Notes: generated from the letters alone by a model not told the origin. A stretch of DNA of 64,000 bases from Bacteroidia bacterium (GCA_030430845.1 JAUIKE010000005.1:31435-95434); one strand, 5' to 3'. Shown: positions 8,338-16,689, counted from the stretch's first letter. Made by a program: numbers and translations.

Positions 8338-8657
8338 TGTACTGGTTTTTGGTTGCACTAAGAGGGCTAGGACTAAAACGTTTACAATTGAAAACTATTT
8401 TGATAAATTAACAGTTAAGCGTATTTTCACCCGGACTGCTTATTGAACTGATTTAAACTTATTGGGCTGGGCTGCGGCCGAAACTCTTGAATCTCCTGGA
8501 CGTCAGCTTTCCTGCCGGCAGGCAGGCAGGAAAGCTGACGTCCAGGAGCCATAATGCTTCACGCGCAGGTAAGTACGATAACTTTAAACAACTTCGATAG
8601 GTTAAACAGTAAATTAAAAGCCCTAATCCAATTTATAAAACAAAAATTTAAATCAAT
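8338..8657. other. Divergent promoter spacer with a long hairpin
   Basis: No coding frame is supported. The main structure is the 24-bp perfect hairpin at 8493-8548. Both flanking genes are transcribed away from this spacer, so their promoters should lie here; no clear Bacteroidota -33/-7 pair was identified. Confidence 0.6.
8493..8548. repeat. 24-bp perfect hairpin between divergent genes
   Basis: The left arm 8493-8516 begins CTCCTGGACGTCAG and is the exact complement of 8525-8548, around the 8-nt loop GGCAGGCA. It lies upstream of both the response regulator (minus) and the KAS III gene (plus), where a terminator is not expected. Confidence 0.9.
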
Positions 8658-9725
8658 ATGCTCAGATCTAAAGTTGCCGGCATAGGCTATTATGTACCCG
8701 AACAAGTGGTTACCAATAATGATCTAACCGAGTTCATGGATACTTCGGATGAATGGATACAAGAACGTACAGGGATTAAAGAACGAAGATACGGCAAAAA
8801 ATTTGAGGAAACCACTACCACCATGGGGGCCAGGGCGGCTGAAAAGGCCATTGCAGATGCCGGGATCAATAAGGAAGATATTGATTTTATCATTTTTGCA
8901 ACCTTAAGTCCCGATTATTACTTCCCTGGTTGTGGCGTCCTGGTACAAAGAGAATTAGGCATCACAGGTAAGGAGGCAGGTGCTTTGGATATTAGAAATC
9001 AATGTTCAGGATTTGTATATGGTTTGTCTGTTGCCGATCAGTTTGTTAAATCGGGTATGTATAAAAACGTTTTGGTAATTGGGGCTGAAATGCATTCTAT
9101 GGGACTGGATTATAGCACCAGAGGCCGGAACGTAACCGTAATTTTTGGAGATGGAGCCGGTGCCGTCGTTTTGCAACCTACGGAAGAAGAAAATAAAGGC
9201 ATCCTAACGACGAAATTGCATTCGGACGGCACCTATGCAGAAAAACTGGCATTTATAAGCCCCGGAGCCCATGGTGGTTACCATCAGAGAGATGCAGAGG
9301 AAAAAATCGATTATGCTTTTTCGGATGCCAAATATGGAGAAATGTTCGTTAATGAGCACATGCTTGAAAATGGACTTCTCTTTCCGGACATGGAAGGCCA
9401 GTTTGTATTCAAATTAGCCGTACAGAAATTTCCGGAGGTGATCAGGGAAGCGCTGGAAGAGGCCGGATTAAAGCCAGGTGATATTGATATGCTCGTTCCG
9501 CACCAGGCCAATTTGCGTATCAGCAAGTTTGTTCAAAAAAGAATGGGCCTGAGCGATGATCAGGTTTGGAATAATATCCAGAAATTTGGTAACACCACGG
9601 CTGCTTCCATTCCGATTGCCTTAGCTGAAGCAGTCGAAAAAGGAGCGGTGAAGGAAGGAGACCTCGTTTGTTTGGCTGCTTTTGGTAGTGGGTTCACATG
9701 GGGGTCTGCTTTGATAAGGTGGTAA
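8658..9725 (+). CDS. fabH: 3-oxoacyl-ACP synthase III family (KAS III) enzyme
   Basis: 355 residues, somewhat longer than classical FabH (about 320). The thiolase-fold triad is intact: Cys116 in DIRNQCSGFVYGL, His282 in VPHQANLRI and Asn312 in KFGNTTAASIP. The N-terminus VAGIGYYVPEQVVTNNDL and DEWIQERTGIKERRYG are also typical. The enzyme should condense an acyl-CoA or acyl-ACP with a malonyl thioester. Whether it starts housekeeping fatty acid synthesis or makes a special product is open: no other fatty-acid genes are nearby, and the extra length after GADVs such as SPGAHGGYHQRDAEEK resembles secondary KAS III paralogues common in Bacteroidota. The symbol denotes the family, not proven orthology. 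Confidence 0.88.
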   Translation: MLRSKVAGIGYYVPEQVVTNNDLTEFMDTSDEWIQERTGIKERRYGKKFEETTTTMGARAAEKAIADAGINKEDIDFIIFATLSPDYYFPGCGVLVQRELGITGKEAGALDIRNQCSGFVYGLSVADQFVKSGMYKNVLVIGAEMHSMGLDYSTRGRNVTVIFGDGAGAVVLQPTEEENKGILTTKLHSDGTYAEKLAFISPGAHGGYHQRDAEEKIDYAFSDAKYGEMFVNEHMLENGLLFPDMEGQFVFKLAVQKFPEVIREALEEAGLKPGDIDMLVPHQANLRISKFVQKRMGLSDDQVWNNIQKFGNTTAASIPIALAEAVEKGAVKEGDLVCLAAFGSGFTWGSALIRW

Positions 9726-10302
9726 CTTCTTTTTTGCGATTAACTCAGCTTTTGATGTAATTTAATCAAGTTGTGATGCTAGGCCCTCCTTTGTCGGGCC
9801 GATGCTGGGATGCTGATGCGGCCTGCAGCCGCATGATGCTAACGTCTGCTCATGGTTAAATTTGAGTTAGTTCTCATTCGTTTAGTGATGAACAAACGTC
9901 CAGCATCCTTATGCCGCTAGAATCGTGCATCGATTGCTTATAATTAGCTAGGTCTTTTTCTGAGGCCTCAGTATGGACTTGTATTGGAAGATCTGAAAAG
10001 CTCTTCGGTTCAAAGCTCCGGCGGAGCGTCCTATCGGTAACCAAGGACAAAATGTCTGCTGGAGCTTTTGTTCTCTACGAACTTAACAACTCTGCGGTAT
10101 TGGAGCGTCGGAAAATATTATAACTGATTAATGCACGCCTCTTCAGGCGGACAAAGGAGGGCCTAGCTTCACAACAGGAGAACTGCTGAAAATGATAGAA
10201 TTCTACAGGATAGATTGAAGAAACCCCTTCCACAATATTTTTATGTAATTAGAAGTTCTAAAAATCAACGGGATAATTAAATTAAAAAAAGTTGATTCTT
10301 CT
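9726..10302. other. 577-bp spacer without a gene, mostly a putative MITE
   Basis: No credible open frame on either strand. Most of the stretch is bounded by the 26-bp inverted repeats described separately (9770-10175). Inside is a small hairpin ATGCGGC...GCCGCAT and a self-complementary GCTCCGGCGGAGC. From 10176 to 10302 there is AT-rich sequence that should contain the promoter of the next gene. Confidence 0.6.
9770..10175. repeat. 406-bp non-coding segment bounded by 26-bp inverted repeats
   Basis: 9770-9795 (beginning GTTGTGATGCTAGG) and 10150-10175 are inverted complements with one mismatch in 26. The enclosed sequence has no coding frame. The shape is that of a miniature inverted-repeat element, but no target-site duplication is evident just outside (TCAA against AGGA), so mobility is not shown. 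Confidence 0.6.
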
Positions 10303-10815
10303 ATGAAACTAATTGGGACGTCACTGATTGTATTATGTATTGTACTATCCAATTCCCTGCATGCCCAAAAAAACTCCGCCGCCTACCAGCAATGGAAAAA
10401 AGAATACGACGAACGCATCCAGAAAGAATATCTGTTTGATGTGTACATCCCTGAGGATATGGGAGACGCTTTTTTACAGCTCAACAAACTCATCGATGCC
10501 GACTCTAAGGCCAAATTTAAGGCTGCTGCTGAAGAAGAAGCGGTTCATAAACTTCACTTTAGTCTAGGCAGATGGATCATTTATAACTGGCAATTTTACG
10601 ACGGCTCTCGCCTGTCGCACAGCCTCAAACAATTGAATATCCATCATCCTGATGATATGGCCAGGGTGCTCATCCGATCTTATCATCGCTATCTCAACAA
10701 AGTACCGCTTGATATCAAACAGCAGGTGGAAGCCATCGAAGCTCGCAAACAAAAAGAGCGAGAAGAAAGGATGAAAGCCAGGATAGACAGTAGTTTGGTG
10801 AAGGGGAAAAATTAA
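10303..10815 (+). CDS. Small exported protein, DUF6794-like
   Basis: 170 residues with a signal peptide (MKLIGTSLIVLCIVLSNSLHAQ). The mature part has the order YIPEDMGDAFLQLNKLID, EEEAVHKLHFSLGRWI and HHPDDMARVLIRSYHRYLN, which I associate with the DUF6794 group from memory; function is unknown. The C-terminus is a charged helix rich in Lys, Arg and Glu. Notably the last codons (VKGKN and stop) form the left arm of a perfect 25-bp hairpin, so the coding end is mirrored downstream. The gene stands alone between the KAS III gene and susC. Confidence 0.7.
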   Translation: MKLIGTSLIVLCIVLSNSLHAQKNSAAYQQWKKEYDERIQKEYLFDVYIPEDMGDAFLQLNKLIDADSKAKFKAAAEEEAVHKLHFSLGRWIIYNWQFYDGSRLSHSLKQLNIHHPDDMARVLIRSYHRYLNKVPLDIKQQVEAIEARKQKEREERMKARIDSSLVKGKN

Positions 10816-10851
10816 GGGCAGCAGTCGCTGCCCTTAATTTTTCCCCTTCAC
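10798..10851. terminator. 25-bp perfect hairpin containing the stop codon
   Basis: 10798-10822 (starting GTGAAGGGGAAAAATTAAGG) is exactly complementary to 10827-10851, with loop AGTC. The stop codon 10813-10815 lies inside the left arm. The GC top with A/T flanks is consistent with transcription termination, but the stem is much longer than a normal intrinsic terminator needs. Confidence 0.85.
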
Positions 10852-11176
10852 TTATACAATTTCAAAATTTTTCATACATTAGCCCCTGAACACAAAATCT
10901 GCTCAGATAAAAATTTTGAAAAACAACTCGCTCTAAAGTAGAATGCTTGCATACAATTAATAGGCCAAACAAAACATTAACCGTACTTACGCCTACAAAA
11001 TCAGACTTATACATTAATTCATCAATGGTTGGCCGCATAATGACACTTTGTTTCGTTATGCAATAGTATTTAAATGTACACCCAAAAGGTTCAAGGATAA
11101 TAGATAACCTAACCAATGGTCTGTATTGACCAAATGGACACCAAGTCCATATTTTTTCATTAAAACTCACTAAAGC
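10852..11176. other. Long leader/spacer upstream of susC
   Basis: No supported gene. A reverse-strand open frame covers it but has no protein-like features. The last 60 bp contain two adjacent small hairpins followed by a T-run (see 11117-11157). Confidence 0.5.
11117..11157 (+). promoter_or_regulatory. Possible attenuator-like hairpins in the susC leader
   Basis: TGGTC (11117-11121) pairs with GACCA (11128-11132). Next, ATGGAC (11134-11139) pairs with GTCCAT (11145-11150), followed by ATTTTTT. The second resembles a weak intrinsic terminator 20 bp before the susC start. The stem is only 6 bp, so this is a suggestion. Confidence 0.3.
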
Positions 11177-14170
11177 ATGAAGTATTTGTATGGAAAGGCT
11201 TCTTTGCTGCTGGTAGCATGTTTGTTTTTTGCTTCCGCAGCGATGGCTCAATTTACCATCTCCGGTAACATCACCGATGGCAATGGAGAGCCGCTGATCG
11301 GTGTGTCCATCCTCGTGAAAGGAACGACCTCCGGAACTGTTACGGATTTCAATGGGGATTACACCCTGGACGTCCGCGAAGGTAGTGCTGCTACCTTACT
11401 CATTTCTTACACTGGTTTTAAAACTATTGAGCAGGATGTTACTTCCAGTACCGGGACGCTCAATATCACAATGGAAGATGACATTGCCAATTTGGACGAG
11501 GTCGTGGTAACCGGTCTGGCTTCCGGTGTGAAAAGATCTAATTCTGGTAATGCCATTACTTCAATTGAAGGAGATGCCTTGAGTGATCAGACCAACCCAC
11601 AAACCTTAGACAATGCCTTGTACGGTAAGGTGCCGGGTGTTCAGATGACTGCGAACGGCGGTGCTCCCGGTGGTGGTATCAACGTGCAGCTTAGAGGGGT
11701 TTCGACCCTTGGTGCCGGTTCTTCTCAGCCACTTTATATTATTGATGGTGTTTACATGGATAATTCAGCTGCGCGTAACTTCCGTAGTTCCGTTTCAGGA
11801 GCAGGAGGAGGTAGCTCTTCCAGCAACCAGGATAATGTTTCCAGCCGTATCTCTGACATTAACCCGGATGAAATTGAAAAGATCGAAATCTTGAAGGGGC
11901 CTTCCGCAGCAGCTATTTATGGTACGCGTGCAAACGCAGGTGTGATCATTATCACCACCAAAAAAGGGGCAGCCGGAAAATCAAAAGTTTCCTTCAGCCA
12001 GGATCTCGGTTTCGCCAAAGGCCAAAACTTTGTTGGATTTGACGACTGGGATGAAGAAAAGATCAGAAATTACTTTGGTAGCGGGGCAGAGCCTCAATTA
12101 GCTCTGTATAGAGAAGCCGTTGCAGCCGACAGAATCATCGATTGGGAGGACTTTTTCTATGGCGAAACGCCTTTGTTATCTAATACAACGGTTAGTGCCA
12201 GTGGTGGTAACCAAAGTACCCAGTTTTATGCTTCGGGTAACTTCCAGACAGAAGACGGGATCATTAAAAATACCGGTTATGACCGTTATTCTTTCCGTGT
12301 GAATATCGACCATAAATTCAGCGATATCCTTTCTGTGAAGTTTAATAATAACTTTATCCGCACCGAAACACAGCGTGGATTTACAGGAAACCAGAACAAC
12401 ACTGGTGGTAGTATCGGTTATGCCATTGCTTACCTGCCTTCTTACATCAATCAGTTTCCTGATGAATCTGGTGTATATCCCAACCACCCATTCTTCGGTG
12501 GTAACCCTGTAGAGGTTAGAGATGTAGGGGTGAACGATTTCATTGTTAACCGTTTCATCTCGGCAGCAGCTATTGACCTGAATCTGATCACGAAGCCTAA
12601 TTATTTCTTCAAAGTGAAGATCAATGGTGGTGCGGATTATGTAGCCAGCAACTCGCTGGTATATTTCCCTGAGACGATGCAGTACCAAAGAACGCTGGCT
12701 AACCCAGGAGATGTTATTAGAGGTAGCTCTAATAACCTGAATACCAATATCCAGGCTTTTGCCATTTTTAATGCCGATGTAGGAGCATTCAATACGAATA
12801 CTTCTATCGGGGTAGTAAGATTGGATCAGGATGTAGAATTTGTGGCTAACCGCGGGCAAGGACTTGCCGCCGGTCAGAACAACCTGAACTGGGCGGCTGT
12901 ACAGACCATCAGCGCACAGTCTGTTCAAACCATCACAGATGTTGGGATCGTAGCACAAGAAGACATTAACTGGCAGGACCGGATCATCGCTTCTTTGGGT
13001 ATTCGCTTTGATAAGTCTACCCTGAATGCGGATCAGGATAAGTTTTATGCTTTCCCTAAGGCTTCTTTGGCTGTTAACCTACACAATTTTGAATTCTTTA
13101 ATTCTAGCTTGTTTAGCCAGATGAAGGTACGTGCTGCCTATGGTGAAACTGGAGGTCTTCCAAGATTTGGACAAACTTTCGAGGCGCTGGCTTCTGTTCA
13201 GATTGACGGATCGCTGGGTGGCTTTATCGGAAACCAAGGGGTAGATGCTACACTGGAGCCAGAAACAGCCTCTGAATTAGAATTTGGTTTGGACCTTGGG
13301 TTCCTGGATAATAGAATTACTCTGGAAGCTACTTATTACAACAAAGAGGTACGGGACTTGATCCTGCCTTTGAATACAGCTTCTTCTACCGGTATTGCTT
13401 CTATCGCTACCAATGCAGCTGACCTGACTAACAAGGGTGTGGAGCTTGGACTGGGCATCAATCCGGTAAGAAATGATAACATTAACTGGTACACCAAATT
13501 CCTGTTCTGGAATAACAACTCTGAGATTACTCGCTTGGTAGTTCCTGAGTTTAATACTGGTGGATTTGGTACGGCCTTAGGTTCTTATGCTATTGCAGAA
13601 GGATACTCTCCGACAACCGTTATCGGTAACCCTGATAATCCAAACGGGCCGGTTGGAAAAACCGTTTACGGAGACCGTCAGCCGGACTTCCAGTACTCTA
13701 TTATCAATCAGATCAACTTCCTGAAAAACTTTGACTTCAGCTTCGTACTGCAAGGTCAGGAAGGAGGCCAGGCGATTAACCTATCTGCTTTCCTATGGGA
13801 TGATGGAGGTACGACTCCTGATTGGGATGGTGATGACGATGGCGACGGTGTACTCAACGGTCAAGAGCGCCCAAGTGAAGCATTTGGTGGTAACCAAAAT
13901 GCCGGTGTTTGGATTGAAGAAACCAGCTATTTGAAGTTAAGAGAGATAGGTCTTTACTACACTTTCCCACAAGAAGTGGTTAACAGCATTGGGTTCCTTG
14001 ATAGATTGAAGCTGGGTATTTCTGCCAACAACATTTTGTTGTCAACCACTTATGGCAGTTACGATCCTGAAGTGTCTAACTTCGGTGCTCAACCTATTTC
14101 AGGTGGGGTAGAAGTAACACCTTATCCAAGCTCAAGAAGATTTTTCTTCCACTTGAAAGCGGACTTTTAA
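11177..14170 (+). CDS. SusC/RagA-type TonB-dependent outer-membrane transporter
   Basis: 997 residues. A signal peptide ends near SAAMAQ; residues about 26-110 form the carboxypeptidase-D-regulatory-like domain (ISGNITDGNGEPLIGVSILV, GTTSGTVTDFNGDYTL); then comes the plug (LDEVVVTGLASG, ALYGKVPGVQMTANGGAPGG, PLYIIDGVYMD, IEKIEILKGPSAAAIYGTRA) and a long beta-barrel ending in a terminal Phe (LKADF). It imports a large nutrient across the outer membrane with TonB energy, with the SusD-like lipoprotein encoded 41 bp downstream acting as lid and ligand binder. No glycoside hydrolase, peptidase or sigma/anti-sigma pair adjoins it, so the substrate cannot be predicted. Its leader may contain an attenuator-like hairpin. 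Confidence 0.96.
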   Translation: MKYLYGKASLLLVACLFFASAAMAQFTISGNITDGNGEPLIGVSILVKGTTSGTVTDFNGDYTLDVREGSAATLLISYTGFKTIEQDVTSSTGTLNITMEDDIANLDEVVVTGLASGVKRSNSGNAITSIEGDALSDQTNPQTLDNALYGKVPGVQMTANGGAPGGGINVQLRGVSTLGAGSSQPLYIIDGVYMDNSAARNFRSSVSGAGGGSSSSNQDNVSSRISDINPDEIEKIEILKGPSAAAIYGTRANAGVIIITTKKGAAGKSKVSFSQDLGFAKGQNFVGFDDWDEEKIRNYFGSGAEPQLALYREAVAADRIIDWEDFFYGETPLLSNTTVSASGGNQSTQFYASGNFQTEDGIIKNTGYDRYSFRVNIDHKFSDILSVKFNNNFIRTETQRGFTGNQNNTGGSIGYAIAYLPSYINQFPDESGVYPNHPFFGGNPVEVRDVGVNDFIVNRFISAAAIDLNLITKPNYFFKVKINGGADYVASNSLVYFPETMQYQRTLANPGDVIRGSSNNLNTNIQAFAIFNADVGAFNTNTSIGVVRLDQDVEFVANRGQGLAAGQNNLNWAAVQTISAQSVQTITDVGIVAQEDINWQDRIIASLGIRFDKSTLNADQDKFYAFPKASLAVNLHNFEFFNSSLFSQMKVRAAYGETGGLPRFGQTFEALASVQIDGSLGGFIGNQGVDATLEPETASELEFGLDLGFLDNRITLEATYYNKEVRDLILPLNTASSTGIASIATNAADLTNKGVELGLGINPVRNDNINWYTKFLFWNNNSEITRLVVPEFNTGGFGTALGSYAIAEGYSPTTVIGNPDNPNGPVGKTVYGDRQPDFQYSIINQINFLKNFDFSFVLQGQEGGQAINLSAFLWDDGGTTPDWDGDDDGDGVLNGQERPSEAFGGNQNAGVWIEETSYLKLREIGLYYTFPQEVVNSIGFLDRLKLGISANNILLSTTYGSYDPEVSNFGAQPISGGVEVTPYPSSRRFFFHLKADF

Positions 14171-14211
14171 TTAGAAGTAAAATCTATCCTTAACTAAAAA
14201 AAGAATTTATA

Positions 14212-15594
14212 ATGAGAAATAAATTAATCTATATATCGAAAGGGATACTGCTTCTTTGCTTTCTTTCCTTTTCTTCCTGTGAAATTGATCTGGTGACAGA
14301 TCCTAACAACCCATCTGTTCAATCAGCCACCAGTGATGCCTCTTTAGTAGAGATTCAGTTCTTGGTGACTGGACTGGAAGGTGGCAACAGAGGCTATTAT
14401 GGGAGTGCCAGCCAGATGTTCGGTACGTTCGGACGTGAGGTATGGCCTTATTTCGCTTCTGACCCTCGCTTTTTGGGCGATTGGTTGAGCGGTAGTACCT
14501 ACAACAGCTTTTTCGGATCAGGCGGTACTTATGGTACGCCTTACCGTTCCGTTAAGCAAGCTAATGTAATCATCGAGGCGGCTGCCAACAGTAGCCAGTT
14601 AACGGCTCAGCAAGCTGCCGGAGCCAGTGGTTTTGCCAAAACGGTCAAAGGTTTTCAGTTAACCTGGCCTTTACTACAGCAGTGGAATAATGGTATTCGT
14701 ATCGACGTATCAGATCCTTTGAATCCTGGACCTCGTGTCGGTATTGACAATCCTCAGGCTGCTTTCGCTGAGATCCTGACAATTTTGGATGATGGATTGA
14801 ATGATTTAAATGCTGCCGGTGCAAGCTTCCCGTTTTCTTTTACCAGTGCTTTTTCCGAATTTGATACACCAGCTAAGATGGCCCAGGTGAATCGCGCCAT
14901 CGCTGCACGGGTAGCCTTGTATGCGGAAAATTACGCCGCTGCCGCTACTGCCCTGAACGGATCTTTCATGGATCTGGACGTAGATGCCGGAAGTTCTGAC
15001 AAAATGTATGTCGGTCCTGTACACGTATATGGTGATCCACCCGATGCAACCAACCCTCTTTATGCTCCTTTCGATCAGCCTACCGCTCGTATCCTGATCT
15101 GCCATCCGGCATGGATAGAAGATGCGGAAGCTGGAGATATGAGACTGGACAAGGTGATGCAGTTGGTTGACAATCCTCAAACCAATGGTGGTTTGAGAGA
15201 TGCAAATGGAGACTTGCTGGTTGGTGACTACCAGGACGTCCGATATGCGAACCAGGGAGAGGACATTCCTTTCATTCGCAACGAAGAGTTGATCCTGATC
15301 TATGCAGAGGTGAATGCTCGTCAGGGTAATACCGGTGAAGCTACCAGAGCGATCAATATCGTTCGCAATACTTGGGGCCTGGCTGATTATGCCGGCGGTA
15401 CTTCAGAAGATGAATTGATCGATGCTATCCTCAATGAAAGAAGATACTCTCTATGGAATGAGGCAGGCCATCGCTGGGTAGATCTCAGAAGAACCGGTCG
15501 CTTAAACGAAAATTATGTTGACCTGAGAGACACAGGTGGACTGATTACCTCCGTAGCTCGTCCGATTGATGAGGTGAGCTGGGATAACAGATAA
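14212..15594 (+). CDS. SusD/RagB-family surface lipoprotein
   Basis: 460 residues with a lipoprotein signal (LLLCFLSFSSCEIDL, acylated Cys23). The helical TPR-like SusD fold shows the usual C-terminal motifs: IPFIRNEELILIYAEVNAR, TRAINIVRNTWGLADY, LIDAILNERRYSLWNEAGHRW and DLRRTGRL. The NERR..L..EG/AGHRW.DL.R pattern is diagnostic. It partners the SusC-like transporter 41 bp upstream, capturing the substrate at the cell surface. Its stop at 15594 is followed six bases later by tripartite element copy 2, in convergent orientation with ridA. Confidence 0.95.
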   Translation: MRNKLIYISKGILLLCFLSFSSCEIDLVTDPNNPSVQSATSDASLVEIQFLVTGLEGGNRGYYGSASQMFGTFGREVWPYFASDPRFLGDWLSGSTYNSFFGSGGTYGTPYRSVKQANVIIEAAANSSQLTAQQAAGASGFAKTVKGFQLTWPLLQQWNNGIRIDVSDPLNPGPRVGIDNPQAAFAEILTILDDGLNDLNAAGASFPFSFTSAFSEFDTPAKMAQVNRAIAARVALYAENYAAAATALNGSFMDLDVDAGSSDKMYVGPVHVYGDPPDATNPLYAPFDQPTARILICHPAWIEDAEAGDMRLDKVMQLVDNPQTNGGLRDANGDLLVGDYQDVRYANQGEDIPFIRNEELILIYAEVNARQGNTGEATRAINIVRNTWGLADYAGGTSEDELIDAILNERRYSLWNEAGHRWVDLRRTGRLNENYVDLRDTGGLITSVARPIDEVSWDNR

Positions 15595-15600
15595 TCTTTT

Positions 15601-15774
15601 TTTGGAAGGGGGTTGTGTAAAAAGTCCTTCGGCCTTTTCACACAACCAATAATATTCTTTTGGGAGGTCGTTTTAAGAAAAAAACTTTGTTTTTTTCTTA
15701 AAACGACCTCCCAAATAAAATTTAATGGGGTGGGTAAAAACGAGGAACGAGTTTTTACACAACCCCCTTCCAAA
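15601..15774. repeat. Tripartite hairpin element, copy 2
   Basis: Same outer arms as copy 1 (GGGGTTGTGTAAAAA / TTTTTACACAACCCC), here extended by a copy-specific mirrored flank TTTGGAAG (15601-15608) / CTTCCAAA (15767-15774). The CCTTCGG sub-hairpin is on the left and GAGGAACGA on the right, as in copy 1. The central stem 15659-15715 is a perfect 27-bp inverted repeat with loop TTT and a sequence different from copy 1. It fills the gap between the susD-like stop and the ridA stop. Confidence 0.92.
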
Positions 15775-15776
15775 TT

Positions 15777-16151
15777 TTATACTTCTGCTATACACTCGAT
15801 CTCCACTAGCGCATCCATAGGCAGGCGGGATACCTCCACAGTCGTTCTGGCAGGGGTATGCTCACCAAAAAATGTGGCATAGGTGGCATTCATCCGGGGA
15901 AAATCGGCGAAGTTTTTCAGGAACACGCTGGTTTTAACGATGTTCGTCCGGTCACAACCTTCCTCTTTCAATACCTTTTCTAAGTTTGTTAGAGCTACTT
16001 TTGTTTGTTCTTCAATACTGGTACCTTCAATTTTCATGGTTTCCGGATTCAATGGTGTTTGTCCGGAACAGAAAATGAGGTTGCCTGTACGAATAGCGGC
16101 AGCATAAGGGCCGATGGCTTTGGGTGCCTTTGGAGCGATGATTTTTTTCAT
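15777..16151 (-). CDS. ridA: RidA/YjgF/YER057c family enamine/imine deaminase
   Basis: 124 residues, typical family length. Motifs include KAIGPYAAAIRTGNLIFCSG, and the active-site region PARTTVEVSRLP, where Arg102 corresponds to the catalytic Arg105 of E. coli RidA. The motif LVEIECIAEV carries Glu117, matching Glu120. It should hydrolyse reactive 2-aminoacrylate-type enamines/imines released by PLP enzymes, in the cytoplasm. It lies 52 bp downstream of a small lipoprotein gene on the same strand; that whole spacer is a perfect palindrome reaching into the ridA start codon. Its 3' end abuts tripartite element copy 2. Confidence 0.93.
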   Translation of the reverse strand: MKKIIAPKAPKAIGPYAAAIRTGNLIFCSGQTPLNPETMKIEGTSIEEQTKVALTNLEKVLKEEGCDRTNIVKTSVFLKNFADFPRMNATYATFFGEHTPARTTVEVSRLPMDALVEIECIAEV

Positions 16152-16207
16152 AATAATTAAGTTTGTTTTGGGCGGCAGCTGCCGCCCAAAACAAACTTAA
16201 TTATTAT
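16150..16207. repeat. 58-bp perfect palindrome filling an intergenic gap
   Basis: The sequence reads identically on both strands from 16150 to 16207, centred on CAGCTG at 16176-16181. It contains the TAA stop of the upstream lipoprotein gene (16204-16206) and two bases of the ridA start codon (CAT on the plus strand, 16149-16151). There is no loop. Confidence 0.95.
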
Positions 16208-16689
16208 TCATATTTTATTCCTGAAACATGTGAAGAAATTGCCTTCCACACTTGATTCCGTTTAATCAAAATATTACTGGATTGGTAGGTCATCTTGTAA
16301 GGTCCTTTATTATCGCTTCCTTCCACGTGGCCTGTACCGGCCACCACGGCCGTACCGTTCTCAAAAACATCCAAGCGTTTGATTTCGAAGCGAAAGCTGT
16401 CGTAGGATGGTTTGTGCTTGGAAATATAATCCAGTTCGAGGGCCTTATTGCTCCAGTTGCCTGAAGCATCGATCATTTGGAATTCATCAGCCAGGATTTG
16501 GTTGAGCAGGGCGGTGTCCTGCTCCCGATAGGCCTTTGGCCAGTTGACTTCCTTGAGATGGGTAAGAAAAGCTTTGTCTTCTTTCAAATTAATAATTGGG
16601 GTATTTGTATAGTCGTTTTGTGAACAAGACAGTGTTCCAAGAAACAGGCAGCTAATGAGGGCGAAACATAGCGGGTGATTTTTCCACAT
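16204..16689 (-). CDS. SnoaL/DUF4440-like (NTF2-fold) lipoprotein
   Basis: 161 residues. A lipoprotein signal ends FLGTLSCSQND. The mature part has the DUF4440 pattern: a helix with VNWPKAYREQDTALLNQILADEFQMIDASGNW, then SFRFEIKRLDVFENGTAVVAGTGHVEG and a final strand with NQVWKAISSHVSGI. Proteins of this cone-shaped fold bind small molecules or are enzymes of many kinds, and no catalytic set is evident here. It is upstream of ridA on the same strand with a palindromic 52-bp spacer, so co-transcription is possible unless the palindrome terminates transcription. Confidence 0.75.
   Translation of the reverse strand: MWKNHPLCFALISCLFLGTLSCSQNDYTNTPIINLKEDKAFLTHLKEVNWPKAYREQDTALLNQILADEFQMIDASGNWSNKALELDYISKHKPSYDSFRFEIKRLDVFENGTAVVAGTGHVEGSDNKGPYKMTYQSSNILIKRNQVWKAISSHVSGIKYE

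Noticed and set aside
10862..11251. Reverse-strand open frame of 129 codons upstream of susC
   Set aside because: It overlaps the start of the clear SusC gene on the other strand, has no signal, domain or protein-like pattern, and its codons mirror the leader structure.
12176..12958. 260-codon reverse-strand open frame inside the SusC-like gene
   Set aside because: It is antisense to a well-supported barrel region; composition is that of a shadow frame and no family pattern is visible.
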